Counted from the stretch's first letter, positions 50,641 through 59,565 are shown. The stretch is DNA of 64,000 nucleotides from Acidipropionibacterium timonense (GCF_900605005.1 NZ_LR027558.1:1075408-1139407), one strand, 5' to 3'. The notes: generated from the sequence alone by a model not told the origin. A program made the numbers and translations.

Positions 50641-51305
50641 TAGCCCGCCCCGCGCACCGTGAGCAGGGTGTGGACGCCGAAGGGGGCGTCGATCTTGCGG
50701 CGCAGGTAGCCCATGTACACCTCGACGATGTTGTCGCCGCCGCTGTACGCCGAGTCCCACACCGAGTCGAGGATGGTGGCCTTGGAGAGCACCTCGTCGG
50801 GGTGCCGCATGAGGAACTCGAGAAGGGTGAACTCCTTGGCGGTGAGGCTGATCGTCGCCGCATCGCCCCCGACGAGCCGCTCGACCGCATGTCGCACCGG
50901 GTCCAGACGCAGGCTGCCCACCTCGAGGACCACCGGGCGCTCCGGGGCGCCGCGGCGTTGCAGGGCACGCAGCCGAGCCACGAGCACCGGGAAGCTGAAC
51001 GGTTTGGTGAGGTAGTCGTCGGCACCCAGGTCGAAGGCGTCGGTCTGGTCGTACTCGCCGTCCTTGGCGGTGAGCATGAGCACCGGGGTCCACACCTTGT
51101 GGGCGCGCATGTCCTTGAGGACGTCGTAGCCGTTGCGCCCCGGCAGCATGATGTCGAGGACGACGACGTCGTAGTCCTCGTGGAGGGCCATGTACTGCCC
51201 GACGATGCCGTCGGGGGCGGTGTCGACGACGAATCCCTCGGCCTCGAGCCCACGGCGGACGGCGTCGGCCATGGGGGCCTCGTCCTCGACGACGAGTACG
51301 CGCAT
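50589..51305 (-). CDS. OmpR/PhoB-type response regulator
   Basis: 238 residues. Receiver domain with the acidic pair in VLVVEDEAP, phospho-accepting Asp in DVVVLDIMLPGRNGYDVL, Thr in MLTAKD and Lys in LTKPFSF. Winged-helix output domain with SLTAKEFTLLEFLMRHPDEVLSK and TVRGAGYQLV. GAAGGAGGA precedes the ATG. It is the probable partner of the kinase encoded on the opposite strand, whose last 17 codons it overlaps. The direct repeat upstream of dedA is a candidate target. Confidence 0.92.
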   Translation of the reverse strand: MRVLVVEDEAPMADAVRRGLEAEGFVVDTAPDGIVGQYMALHEDYDVVVLDIMLPGRNGYDVLKDMRAHKVWTPVLMLTAKDGEYDQTDAFDLGADDYLTKPFSFPVLVARLRALQRRGAPERPVVLEVGSLRLDPVRHAVERLVGGDAATISLTAKEFTLLEFLMRHPDEVLSKATILDSVWDSAYSGGDNIVEVYMGYLRRKIDAPFGVHTLLTVRGAGYQLVSDSSSGPSSVGRS

Positions 51306-51386
51306 GTGGTCCTCCTTCTCCCGGCTCCACCGTAGGGGGTGCCCGCGTTTCGCTCCAGCCCCGGGGCGTCACGTGGACAGGCGTCA

Positions 51387-52412
51387 CTACGACGCCGGCC
51401 ACCCTGCGATGATGTCGTCGACGGCCCGGGAGACGGCCTGCGGATCGGCCACCTGGGACAGATGCCCGGCCCCCTCGATGGTGATCGACCGGGGATGCCC
51501 GAGATTGGCCTCCGCCACCGCCCGCAGGCCGCCGTTGCGGTCGTCCTCGGATCCCCAGATGATGCCTCGCGGCACGGTGATCCGGCGCTCCTGGGCGTCG
51601 GTGAGAGCCAGCACCCCGGCCCCGGACTGGGCGATGAAGGCCCGCTCGGCGTCGCCCTGCCGCAGCGGTCTCATCCACTCGTCGACGAGCTGCGGGGTCA
51701 CCGCGAGGCATCGGGTGCCGCACAGCTCACGGACGACCCGGGTGTCCGCCCAGGTCCAGCGGGTGGCGAGCCGATAGGTGCTCGTGAACCACGGCCCACG
51801 GGTCAACCACGGCCGTGATCGGCTGGCCGAGTCCTCCCCCGGGGCCGCCTGCCCGCCCGATCCGGACCCCGGACCGATGTACGGCAGCCCGTCCCCGTCG
51901 AGCAGGATGATCCCCCGCACGTCCGACGGGTGCCACAGCCCCACTCCCCCGACGACCGCTGCCCCCATGGAGTGCCCGACGAGAGTCGGGCGTTCCAGGT
52001 GCAGGGCGTGGAGGAACCCGTCGAGCAAGGCGACCTGGTCGGCGAGGGCGTACCGGCCCGTGTAGTCGGTGTACCCGAAGCCGGCCAGGTCGACGGCGTA
52101 CACCCGATGGTGCTCGGCCAGAGCCCGGGCGGTGGGCGTCCACGAGTCGGCGGACTCGGCGAAACCGTGGACGAGGACGACGGCGCTGCCGTTCTCGCCC
52201 CAGACGCGGTAGTGGACGGACACCCCGTCCACGGTGACGTCCTGCCCGTGGAGGGGCGCGAAACGGTCGGCCGGGCGGGTGACGGCGTTGAACACGAGGC
52301 TCGCGACCGTCCCCAGGACGAGGAGCCCGACGATGACCAGGAGGGCACGACGCCACCGCCGGCGGCGTCGGAGCCGCTTGTCAGTCGAGGGTCGGGTAGT
52401 CGATGTAGCCAT
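51387..52412 (-). CDS. Alpha/beta hydrolase, membrane-anchored
   Basis: 341 residues. A very basic head (DKRLRRRRRWRRALLVIVGLLVLGTVASLVF) gives one membrane anchor, and the hydrolase domain then lies outside the membrane. Oxyanion HG in VLVHGFAESADSW, nucleophile Ser in LVGHSMGAAVVG, Asp in IIWGSEDDRN and His in IEGAGHLSQV complete the triad. It resembles haloalkane dehalogenase/epoxide hydrolase-type folds, but the substrate is unknown. Its ATG at 52412 lies 32 bp inside the end of the upstream flavoenzyme gene, so the two are coupled. Confidence 0.85.
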   Translation of the reverse strand: MATSTTRPSTDKRLRRRRRWRRALLVIVGLLVLGTVASLVFNAVTRPADRFAPLHGQDVTVDGVSVHYRVWGENGSAVVLVHGFAESADSWTPTARALAEHHRVYAVDLAGFGYTDYTGRYALADQVALLDGFLHALHLERPTLVGHSMGAAVVGGVGLWHPSDVRGIILLDGDGLPYIGPGSGSGGQAAPGEDSASRSRPWLTRGPWFTSTYRLATRWTWADTRVVRELCGTRCLAVTPQLVDEWMRPLRQGDAERAFIAQSGAGVLALTDAQERRITVPRGIIWGSEDDRNGGLRAVAEANLGHPRSITIEGAGHLSQVADPQAVSRAVDDIIAGWPAS

Positions 52413-53460
52413 GGGGGCCACCGTCGTAGAAGGTGAGGGGGTCCGGGGCGTTCTCGGGGAGGTCGTCACGCCACCGTCGGACGAGGTCGGGGTTGGCGAT
52501 GGCCGCCCGTCCGACCCCGACGGCCTCGGCCAGGTCCTCCTCGACGATCCACCGCGCCTCCTGTCGGGTCGTCGGCCTCGCGAATCCGGTGTTGGCGATG
52601 ATCGGCGCCTTGCTGAGCCGTCGGATGCCCTGGACGAGCGCACCGGCGGGGTCGGCGTGGAGGATGTCGATGAACGCCAGCCCCAGTGGTGCGACGGCCT
52701 CGGCGAAGGTCGCGTAGGTCTCGAAGGTGGCCTCGGCGGCGGTCTCGTCCATTCCTTGGACGACATGCTCGGGCGACAGCCGGATACCGGTGCGGTCAGG
52801 GCCGATGGCCTCGGCGACGGCCCTCGTCACGTCGATGGCGAACCGGGCTCGTCGGGCCGGCGTCCCACCCCAGGCGTCGGTGCGGTGGTTCGACGCCGGT
52901 GAGAAGAACTGGTGGATGAGGTAGCCGTTGGCTCCGTGGAGTTCGACGGCGTCCATCCCGGCCTCGACGGCCCGCTCGGCGGCGGCGACGTACTGGGCGA
53001 CGACCTGCGGGATCTCCTCGCCGGACAGGGCGTGGGCCACCGGGGCCGGCACCTTGCCCGAGATCACCCGGACCAGTCCCGGAGTCGCCGTGGCGCTGGC
53101 CGAGATGATCCGGCCCGTACCGGTGACCTCCGGGTGCGACACCCGGCCGCCGTGCATGACCTGCATGGCGATCCGGCCGCCGGCGGCGTGGACGGCGTCG
53201 GCCACCCGACGCCACCCGGTGACCTGCTCGGGGGTCTCGATGCCGGGCTGACCGAACCAAGTGCGGCCCTCCTGCACCGGCCAGGTACCCTCGGTGACGA
53301 TGAGTCCCATCGACGCCCGCTGCCGGTAGTGCTCGACGACGACCTCGTCGGGCACGCCGTCGACCCCGGACCTCAGCCGGGTGAGCGGGGCCATGACGAG
53401 CCGGTTGGGCAACTCGAGGCGGCCCATGCGGACACGGGTGAAGAGCGTGGAGTGAGTCAT
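52381..53460 (-). CDS. Old yellow enzyme family NADH:flavin oxidoreductase
   Basis: 359 residues, TIM-barrel flavoprotein. LFTRVRMGRLELPNRLVMAPLTRLRS binds FMN at the N-terminus. ELHGANGYLIHQFFSPASNHRTD-x-WGG is the family signature containing the substrate-binding His-Asn region. It probably reduces the C=C bond of alpha,beta-unsaturated carbonyls with NAD(P)H. The ATG at 53460 is preceded by TAGGTT at 8 bases, a leaderless-type start. Followed by the overlapping alpha/beta hydrolase gene. Confidence 0.92.
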   Translation of the reverse strand: MTHSTLFTRVRMGRLELPNRLVMAPLTRLRSGVDGVPDEVVVEHYRQRASMGLIVTEGTWPVQEGRTWFGQPGIETPEQVTGWRRVADAVHAAGGRIAMQVMHGGRVSHPEVTGTGRIISASATATPGLVRVISGKVPAPVAHALSGEEIPQVVAQYVAAAERAVEAGMDAVELHGANGYLIHQFFSPASNHRTDAWGGTPARRARFAIDVTRAVAEAIGPDRTGIRLSPEHVVQGMDETAAEATFETYATFAEAVAPLGLAFIDILHADPAGALVQGIRRLSKAPIIANTGFARPTTRQEARWIVEEDLAEAVGVGRAAIANPDLVRRWRDDLPENAPDPLTFYDGGPHGYIDYPTLD

Positions 53461-53468
53461 CGGGATCG

Positions 53469-53474
53469 AACCTA
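53469..53474 (-). promoter_or_regulatory. -10 box TAGGTT for the flavoenzyme/hydrolase operon
   Basis: On the minus strand TAGGTT ends 8 bases before the ATG at 53460. Upstream of it, a 13-bp direct repeat (cagccgacatcgt, twice, about 53517-53542) fills the gap to the disrupted esterase gene. Confidence 0.4.
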
Positions 53475-53582
53475 CTCGCGCTCCGCCATGGCTCGTCGAG
53501 GGCCCTCCCCCCTCATCAGCCGACATCGTCAGCCGACATCGTCACCCGGAAACCGCTCCCGGCCCGGACGATGCCGCCTCGT

Positions 53583-53804
53583 TCAGCTCACGGACTTCTT
53601 GACCCAGGCGATGAAGTTCGTCGTCGCGTCGCCGGTCGTCTCGGCCTGGGTGTGGCCCAACCCCCACACGGTGGCGAAGTCGACGTCGAGGCCGAGGTTC
53701 GCCAGGGCCAGCGCGAGGTTCACCTCGGTGGTGCTGGCGGTGTCGCCCTGCATGATGCCGGTGCGGACCCGCCAGTTCCTCGCGACGGTCGAGGTGCCGT
53801 AGCC
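53583..53804 (-). pseudogene. Subtype B tannase-like esterase, 3' fragment cut off by the IS21 insertion
   Basis: Reading the minus strand from the insertion edge: GYGTSTVARNWRVRTGIMQG, then DTASTTEVNLALALANLGLD, then VDFATVWGLGHTQAETTGD, ending at a TGA (53585-53583). This is the C-terminal end of the same secreted esterase whose first 563 codons lie at 57722-59410, and it contains the probable catalytic His (GLGHTQAE). It has no start of its own and is the severed tail of one gene. Base 53804 begins the duplicated target GTAGCC. Confidence 0.9.
53799..53804. repeat. Target-site duplication GTAGCC, left copy
   Basis: Identical to 57722-57727 at the other end of the IS21-like element. On the coding strand the six bases are GGC-TAC, two whole codons of the esterase. 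Confidence 0.9.
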
Positions 53805-53854
53805 TGGCTATGTCAACTCCATCCGGCCCCGGGATGACGGCCTGATTTGGCCCC
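53805..53854. repeat. IS21 left terminal repeats
   Basis: Two units, 53805-53830 and 53831-53854, each of the form ...(A/G)TGWC...GGCCCC; the second (GATGACGGCCTGATTTGGCCCC) nearly equals the inverse of the unit at 57672-57695. Confidence 0.85.
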
Positions 53855-53915
53855 ATCTGACGCGATGTCAGCGGCAGGTGGTGCGGCTGCGCAGAGAGTC
53901 GAGGATCATGACCCC

Positions 53916-54311
53916 ATGACGACCCAGCCCCCTATCACCCCCGACGAGTACGTGGCGCTGCGCGCCGCCGTCGGGTGGGCATCGGCCGATGAGAGCACCA
54001 TCACCCAAGCACTTCACAACACCCTGGCCTGGGCTATCGAGCGCGACGAGAACGGCCAGCTCATCGGCCTGGCGCGGGTCGTGGGCGACGGCCTCTACGC
54101 GCTGGTGGTCGACGTGATGGTGCATCCGAGAGCCCAAGGCACTGGTCTGGGCCGACGGCTGATGCAGCAACTGGCCACCAACCCGTCTATCGCGCAGGCT
54201 CGTCACACCACCCTGTTCGCCTCACCACATGTCGCCGGGTTCTACGAGGAATTGGGCAACTGGGAAGCGCAATCGGGGACCTACTTCCGCATGGCCACCA
54301 CAGCTATGTAA
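53916..54311 (+). CDS. GNAT acetyltransferase, IS21 passenger
   Basis: 131 residues: ITPDEYVALRAAVGW at the start, LIGLARVVGDGLYALVVDVMVHPRAQGTGLGRRLMQQL in the acetyl-CoA core (Q-G-x-G-x-G/R loop), and VAGFYEELGNWEAQSGTYFRM at the end, the compact YjgM/ElaA-like type. Substrate unknown. It sits just inside the left end of the IS21-like element and opposite in direction to istAB, so it moved with the element. ATG at 53916 chosen by domain start. Confidence 0.87.
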   Translation: MTTQPPITPDEYVALRAAVGWASADESTITQALHNTLAWAIERDENGQLIGLARVVGDGLYALVVDVMVHPRAQGTGLGRRLMQQLATNPSIAQARHTTLFASPHVAGFYEELGNWEAQSGTYFRMATTAM

Positions 54312-54347
54312 CGTCGAGCTGCACGCGGCAAATGATCGAGCGCCCCC

Positions 54348-54851
54348 TCACCCTCTTGGCAGCCTGATCTCGAAGACGATGTTCATGGGGGAGAAGCCAT
54401 GGCGAGCGAAGAACGTGTGGGCCTCGGTGTTGAAGGCCCACGAGTCAAGACGGATGGCAGAGCACTGCGTGTCTGCCGCCCTCGTCGTCACCGAGTTCAT
54501 GAGTGCGCTTCCGATGCCTCGACTCCGGGATTCCCTGGCGACGCCGATGTGGTGGATGTAGAGGACGTCTTCCGCTTTGCGGAAGGGGTTGGCGGCCCGG
54601 TGGACGTCTTGGACAAGGACATAGCCGCGCACCTGGTCGTCTACGACGGCGACGGTGATGGTGAAGCCCTCGCGGTCGAAGCAGCTGGTCAGGTAGGCGG
54701 ACAGATCCTGTGCCTCTGTGTCGGCAAAGAGGTCCGGTCGTCCCGCGACGTGCAGGTCTTGCACCTCACGGCACAGGGCCGTGAGCGTCGGGAGGTCGTC
54801 CCGGGTAGCGCGTCTCAGGCTGATGTTCGGGGTGGTGGGTTGGCTGTCCAT
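54348..54851 (-). CDS. GNAT acetyltransferase, second IS21 passenger
   Basis: 167 residues: ISLRRATRDDLPTLTALCREV, then VLYIHHIGVARESRSRGIGSALMNSV with the acetyl-CoA loop RSRGIG, and FNTEAHTFFARHGFSPMNIVFEIRL. A standard GNAT; the substrate is unknown. It is convergent with the first passenger gene (36 bp apart) and reads in the same direction as istA/istB. About 225 bp separate it from the end of istB, and I saw no second IS21-type end in that interval. Confidence 0.87.
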   Translation of the reverse strand: MDSQPTTPNISLRRATRDDLPTLTALCREVQDLHVAGRPDLFADTEAQDLSAYLTSCFDREGFTITVAVVDDQVRGYVLVQDVHRAANPFRKAEDVLYIHHIGVARESRSRGIGSALMNSVTTRAADTQCSAIRLDSWAFNTEAHTFFARHGFSPMNIVFEIRLPRG

Positions 54852-55077
54852 GAGGCTCCTTCGGTGTTGGTAGCCGAGGAAGCCCAGTGACCCCGGCCTA
54901 GGAATGGAAAAGGTGACGATCCGTGTGGATCATCACCAAGGCTCTGGGGCGTGTCAGTGGCAGCTGTGTGCCCGGCTCATCCCAGAGCCGAACACCAATA
55001 CAGCCGCTTGAAGGTCATGGCCAGAGGCTAGCAGCCACCGGGTGCTGGAAGGCGCGCCTCTCGGCAGTTTAGGAATG

Positions 55078-55902
55078 TCACGCGCCTGTGACGGTGGTCT
55101 GGTGTCGGGCTCGGGTGTGGGCGAGGCGGTAGGAGTTGGTGCCGGTTTCGATGATGGTGGCGTTGTAGGTGAGGCGGTCGACGATCGCGGCGCACAGGCG
55201 GGGGTCGGTGAAGGTGTCGGTCCAGGCGGAGAAGGACTGGTTGGACGCGATCGCGATGGCGTTCTTCTCCTCGCGTTCGGTGAGGACTTGGAACAGCAGT
55301 TCGGCGCCGCGCCGGTCGAGTTCCATGTAGCCGAGTTCGTCGATGACCAGGAGGTCGACGCGGCCGTAGCGGTTGATGGTCTTGGTGAGTTGTTTCTCGT
55401 CGGCGGCTTCGACGAGCTCGTTCACCAGGCGGGTGGCGAGGGTGTAGCGGACGCGGTAGCCCTGTTCGGCGGCGGCGGTACCCAGGGCGATGAGCAGGTG
55501 GGATTTGCCGGTGCCGGAGTCCCCGATGAGGCACAGGGGGTCGCCGCGGCGGACCCAGTCGCCGGTGGCGAGCTCGTTGATGGTGGCGGGGTTGATGTTG
55601 GGGTTCGCGGTGAAGTCGAAGTCGGCGAGCCATTTCTCGCGGGGGAATCCGGCGCTCTTGATGCGGCGCAGGGTGGAGCGCCGGTCGCGGTCGTCGACCT
55701 CGGCCAGGAGGAGTTCGGCGAGGAAGCCCTGGTAGGTGAGTTGTTCCTTGGTGGCGGCCGCGACGGCGTCATCGACGACGGCGCGGATCGTGGGCAGCCG
55801 GAGCCGGCGGCAGGCCTGGTCGATCGCGGCCTGAGCGGCTTGTTCGGTGAGGCCCTGACGTCGGCGAAGGCTCGCGGGACGGCTGGTGCTGGTGGTGGTC
55901 AT
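55078..55902 (-). CDS. istB: IS21-family helper ATPase
   Basis: 274 residues, AAA+ (DnaC/IstB-like) ATPase: Walker A LIGDSGTGKSHLL, Walker B DLLVIDELGY, and IAIASNQSFSAW (sensor region). The N-terminal IstB helical domain reads LRRRQGLTEQAAQAAIDQACRRL. It helps the transposase select target DNA. The ATG overlaps the istA stop by 4 bp, as is usual for IS21. No frameshift or stop is present. Confidence 0.95.
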   Translation of the reverse strand: MTTTSTSRPASLRRRQGLTEQAAQAAIDQACRRLRLPTIRAVVDDAVAAATKEQLTYQGFLAELLLAEVDDRDRRSTLRRIKSAGFPREKWLADFDFTANPNINPATINELATGDWVRRGDPLCLIGDSGTGKSHLLIALGTAAAEQGYRVRYTLATRLVNELVEAADEKQLTKTINRYGRVDLLVIDELGYMELDRRGAELLFQVLTEREEKNAIAIASNQSFSAWTDTFTDPRLCAAIVDRLTYNATIIETGTNSYRLAHTRARHQTTVTGA

Positions 55903-57572
55903 GGGGTTCCTGTCGGGGTGTTGTGGTGTGCCTCGGAGGGGGCCGGGGCGGGATCGGTGGTCGGTTGGCGTCGGCGCAGAAGTTCGTCGTAGGCGGTGAC
56001 GGTGGGCAGGGGCCGGGTGTCCTCGGGTAGGTGCGCGATGACCTGGTGTGGGTCAGTGGGGCGTCGTGGTGGCAGGTTCACGACTGTCCCGCCCCTGGTC
56101 GGGGTGGTTGGGGTGGGTGTGTGGCCGGTGGCGTGGCGTCGGGCTTCGACGGCGACGACGTCGGGGCTGATCGCGCCGACCGACAGGGCCGAGGTGATGC
56201 CGGCGATCACCGCGTCGGCTGGGAGGGATCGGTGGAGCAGGAGCACGTCGATCAACGCTTGGGTGCCGGCGACATCGCCGCTGGTCTTGCGGGCCGCGGC
56301 CCAGAACGCGTCGTGTGCGGGGGTGAACGCTCCGGCGGCGCGGGCCTGCGCGAGGGCTGTGGAGCCGGGGAACGCGCCGGGCTTGTGCCGCAGGACCTCG
56401 AGGTAGTGGTCCAGCTCGACCCGGGTCACGCCGCGGGTGCCGAGGCGAGGGTGGGTGGCGACGACGGTGCGGCTCTCGAACACGACCACGCACGAGGCCC
56501 GCAGGCTGACGCGGACGCGTTGCCCGATGAGGTGGGCAGGGACGGAGTACTTGACCATGCGCACGGTGATCAGGGCGGAGCGGTCGACGCGGGGGTGGAG
56601 GATCAGGCCGGGGTCGAAGTCGTCGGCCGGCAACGGTGCCAGGTGGGGCAGCTCGGCGTGGTGGTCCTGCCCGATCGTGTTGGCGTGCCCGGCGATGCGG
56701 CGGGTGTTGTCGTCGTGCTCCCAGGCGCGGATCCTGTCGTTGAGTTCGTCCAGGGTGGCGACTTCGGGCATGGGGGTGAGGTGGTTGCGGCGGAACCATC
56801 CGACCTCGCCCTCGACGCCGCCCTTCTCGTGAGCACCGTCGATGCCGGGCTGGCAGTAGAACGCGTCGAAGCCGTAGTGGGAACGGAACAGCACCCAGCG
56901 TTCGTTCTCCTCGCGTAGCCGGTTCCCGCCGTGGATGACCTGGACGACGGCGGAGGTGAGGTTGTCGTAGCGGATGTGGCGGGTGGGGATGCCGCCCAGG
57001 GCGTGGAAGGCCTCGATGTGTCCTTCGAGGAAGGCTTCCTGCCCACCGGTCGGGTAGACGCGGTGGATGGCCTTGCCCGAGTGGGACAGGCGGTAGACGA
57101 ACATGTGGCACTTGGTCTTGACGCCGTCCAGGATGACGTAGACCTCGCCGAAGTCGACCTCGGCCTCCGCGCCGGGGGCGTGGTCCTGCGGCACCATCGC
57201 CTCCACCCGGCGCCCGGCCTCCAGGTCGATCTGCGCGCGCCGGATCCGCACGTAGTCCCGCACCGTGGAGTAGGACAGGTCCGTGGCGCCGTGCTCGTCG
57301 CGTAGCCGGGCCAGGATCCTCGTGGCGGTGTGACGCTGCTTGCGCGGCGCGGCCAGGTCATAAGTGAGCATCTCGTCGATCGCCGGCTTATACGGGTCCA
57401 GACGCGGGGCCGTGCGGACCGGTTTCTTGCGGGGTGGGGGCTCGGCAGCGGCGAGTGCCTGGCGGACGGTGCGGCGGTGGACTGCGTGTTTGCGGGCGAG
57501 CTCGCGGATGGACAGGCCATCGACTCGCGCGTCGTGGCGGATGTCGGCATACAGCTGCACTCGTGACCCCAT
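55899..57572 (-). CDS. istA: IS21-family transposase
   Basis: 557 residues, DDE-type. N-terminal HTH (GLSIRELARKHAVHRRTVRQAL), then the rve catalytic core with D in EAEVDFGEVYV, D in RHIRYDNLTSAV and E in GGVEGEVGWFRR. A C-terminal beta-barrel (VRMVKYSVPAHLIGQRVRVSL) and a Pro/Thr-rich tail follow. All three catalytic residues are present and the frame is intact, so the element may still be active. Reads toward istB and the passenger genes. Confidence 0.95.
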   Translation of the reverse strand: MGSRVQLYADIRHDARVDGLSIRELARKHAVHRRTVRQALAAAEPPPRKKPVRTAPRLDPYKPAIDEMLTYDLAAPRKQRHTATRILARLRDEHGATDLSYSTVRDYVRIRRAQIDLEAGRRVEAMVPQDHAPGAEAEVDFGEVYVILDGVKTKCHMFVYRLSHSGKAIHRVYPTGGQEAFLEGHIEAFHALGGIPTRHIRYDNLTSAVVQVIHGGNRLREENERWVLFRSHYGFDAFYCQPGIDGAHEKGGVEGEVGWFRRNHLTPMPEVATLDELNDRIRAWEHDDNTRRIAGHANTIGQDHHAELPHLAPLPADDFDPGLILHPRVDRSALITVRMVKYSVPAHLIGQRVRVSLRASCVVVFESRTVVATHPRLGTRGVTRVELDHYLEVLRHKPGAFPGSTALAQARAAGAFTPAHDAFWAAARKTSGDVAGTQALIDVLLLHRSLPADAVIAGITSALSVGAISPDVVAVEARRHATGHTPTPTTPTRGGTVVNLPPRRPTDPHQVIAHLPEDTRPLPTVTAYDELLRRRQPTTDPAPAPSEAHHNTPTGTP

Positions 57573-57630
57573 CTTGACTCCCTTGCCCTCGCGACTGGTT
57601 CCCAGTGATGGGGACCAGAGTGAAAGGGGT

Positions 57631-57721
57631 GGGGCCAGTTCAGACCGTCAACACCCCGGCAAGTCGCACGCGGGGCCAGATCAGGCCGTCACAACGGGGC
57701 CAGACCAAGCTGTCACAACCA
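57631..57721. repeat. IS21 right terminal repeats
   Basis: Three direct units beginning GGGGCCAG at 57631, 57672 and 57696 (e.g. GGGGCCAGATCAGGCCGTCA), the last ending in CAACCA at the element edge. They are the probable transposase-binding repeats. Confidence 0.85.
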
Positions 57722-59410
57722 GTAGCCGGTGTAGGTGCGCGAGAGGAAGTACATGGGGTTGTACATCGCCATGCGCTCGGTGACCGTCTTGCCGACCGAG
57801 TCGGTCTTCGCCAGATCACTGGAGTACTGGTTGGCGCCGTAGGACGCCTTCCACGCGGTGAGCTTGGCGTAGCTGGCCTGGTTGGCGCGGATGACCGCGG
57901 CCGAGGGTGCCGAGAAGTGCAGGGACGTGGTGCCCAGACCCATGACGAGGTTCTCGGTCTGGCCCCGGGAGACGCCGTCGAAGGCGCCGACATCCTTGGA
58001 CGCGGCCTTCTGGCTGGCGACGAACCCCGCGAGGTTCTTCACGGTGGCCTTCTTCGTCGTCGCGTCGTAGGTGACCCAGGTGGACGACTCGTTGAGATGG
58101 GCGATGTAGGCGTCGAGGGTCTGGTACGTCGTCGACGAGGTACTCGTCGACCCGCCCGGGGCGCCCGACATGCCGGCCGGAGGCGTCCCGGAGCCCGAGC
58201 CGGCGGTCGGTGCGCCGGACGGGGCAGATCCCGACGCGGCCCCGGAGGGGGCTCCCTGACCGCTCTGGGGTGCGCCACCCGACGTCCCGCCGACCCCTCC
58301 CATCCCCGTCTGCTGGGAGGTGTTCGGGGTGTAGGGGAAGGTCGTGCGGGCGAGGAACTCGTTGAGGGAGTCCTCGACGACCTGGACGAGGTGGTCGTAG
58401 TACGTGCCGGACAGGTAGGTTCCCGAGGAGGACTTCTCGAGGACGAGCTTGGTGCCCGAACTGTCCTTGAGCCCGAGTCGGTTCTGATAGCTGGCGAAGG
58501 CCTCGGCGAGGTTCGTCGAGTAGGGCTTGGTCCAGGTTCCGGCGGCGCGGGTCCCGGTGGACGCGAACTGGCCCATGTTCCACTCGTAGGCGGCGTTGGC
58601 CCAGTCGAGGGTCGTGATGGGGCACCAGCACATGGCCCCGGCCACGGCGTCGCTGAGCTTGCGGCCCTTGGCGTCGGTCGTCGCCGCGCCGAGGGCGGTG
58701 AGGTAGGGGGTGAAGAGTGCGCTGTCGCCCGAGGCGCCCATGATGGCCGACTGGGCGCCGCCGCCGCTGTGGCCGAAGACGAAGACCGATGCCGTGTCGC
58801 CGGGGATGGCGGCGTCGTTGAACCGCAGGTAGCGCACCGCACTCTTGAGGTCGACGACTCCCCACGGGGCGTTGCCGGTGTAGCTCGAGGACTGGCTGTC
58901 CTTGCCGCGCAACCCCGCCAGGACGTAGACGAAGCCGGCCTTGAGGAAGCTCGACACGTCGCTGTACGAGTAGCTCGTGGCGGGTCGTTGGGCGGCGTAC
59001 CCGGGGGTGTTCACGGGCATGACGATGGGCGCGGTGGACGAGGTGAAGCCACCGACCTTGCCCGAGGTGTTCTCCTTGACGGTGTAGCTGCCGTCGGTGT
59101 TCCTCGTGCCGCTGAGGTAGGCGCCCGGCACGTAGATGGCCAGTTGCTCGTAGTCCGTCGACTGGGGCTTGGCGACGTACGACAGGCCGAGCTGGTAGTA
59201 GACGTCGTTGGTCGAGTCGTACTTCCAGGCCGAGCTGTCGAGAGCCAGGGACGAGGAGGCCGTCGACGCCGTCGCTGCCGTGGACGCACTCGCCGAGGCC
59301 GAGGCGGTCGCCGAGGCCGTCGATGAGTCGTCGCAACCGGCGAGGGCCATGGCCCCGACGATACCGAGCAGCCCGCTGCCTTGGAGCATCACGCGGCGTG
59401 AGATGGTCAT
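57713..59410 (-). pseudogene. Subtype B tannase-like secreted esterase, 5' fragment, disrupted by IS21
   Basis: Opens at the ATG at 59410 (AAGGA 8 bases before) with a lipoprotein-type signal (RRVMLQGSGLLGIVGAMALAGC) and an Ala/Ser/Thr linker. The body has WKYDSTNDVYYQLGLSYVAK and the nucleophile elbow VFVFGHSGGGAQSA. A Gly/Ser/Pro-rich loop (about 375-425) interrupts the second half, as in subtype B tannases. The native frame runs to 57722 and then meets W-L-stop inside the IS21 end. With the tail at 53583-53798 it would be 634 aa. Ester hydrolysis of gallate-like substrates is inferred. The catalytic His is lost, so it is almost surely inactive. Confidence 0.88.
57722..57727. repeat. Target-site duplication GTAGCC, right copy
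   Basis: Matches 53799-53804; it lies directly beyond the CA end of the element. Confidence 0.9.
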
Positions 59411-59565
59411 CAGGGAGGTCCTTTCCCTCGTCGATCGGTACGTCCTCGACGCTAGGAGTGTCGACTGTGTGATGGCTGTGGGATGGATGGGTCGCGGCGG
59501 TGAGCCGGCTCGAGGACGGGTGCGGACGCGGCGGGCCGACCGTGGACCTGCCGGGGTGGGCTTCG

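Larger units (their letters stand above)
53805..57721 (-). mobile_element. IS21-family insertion element with two passenger GNAT genes
   Basis: 3917 bp bounded by GTAGCC duplications. Left end TGGCTATGTCAACTCC and right end (read inward) TGGTTGTGACAGCTTGG are imperfect inverted repeats beginning with TG. Both ends carry the multiple subterminal repeats typical of IS21: units ending in GGCCCC at 53805-53830 and 53831-53854, and units starting GGGGCCAG at 57631, 57672 and 57696. It encodes istA and istB, and between istB and the left end carries two acetyltransferase genes. Excising it restores the esterase frame exactly. Confidence 0.93.

Noticed and set aside
52912-53802. A 296-residue plus-strand frame opposite the flavoenzyme gene and the esterase tail
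   Set aside because: It crosses two unrelated minus-strand coding regions and has no recognisable domain.
54852-55077. Search for an inner IS21 end between istB and the passenger genes
   Set aside because: No TGGYTRTGWCA-type end or GGCCCC repeat pair was found, so the outer end at 53805 is taken as the real one.
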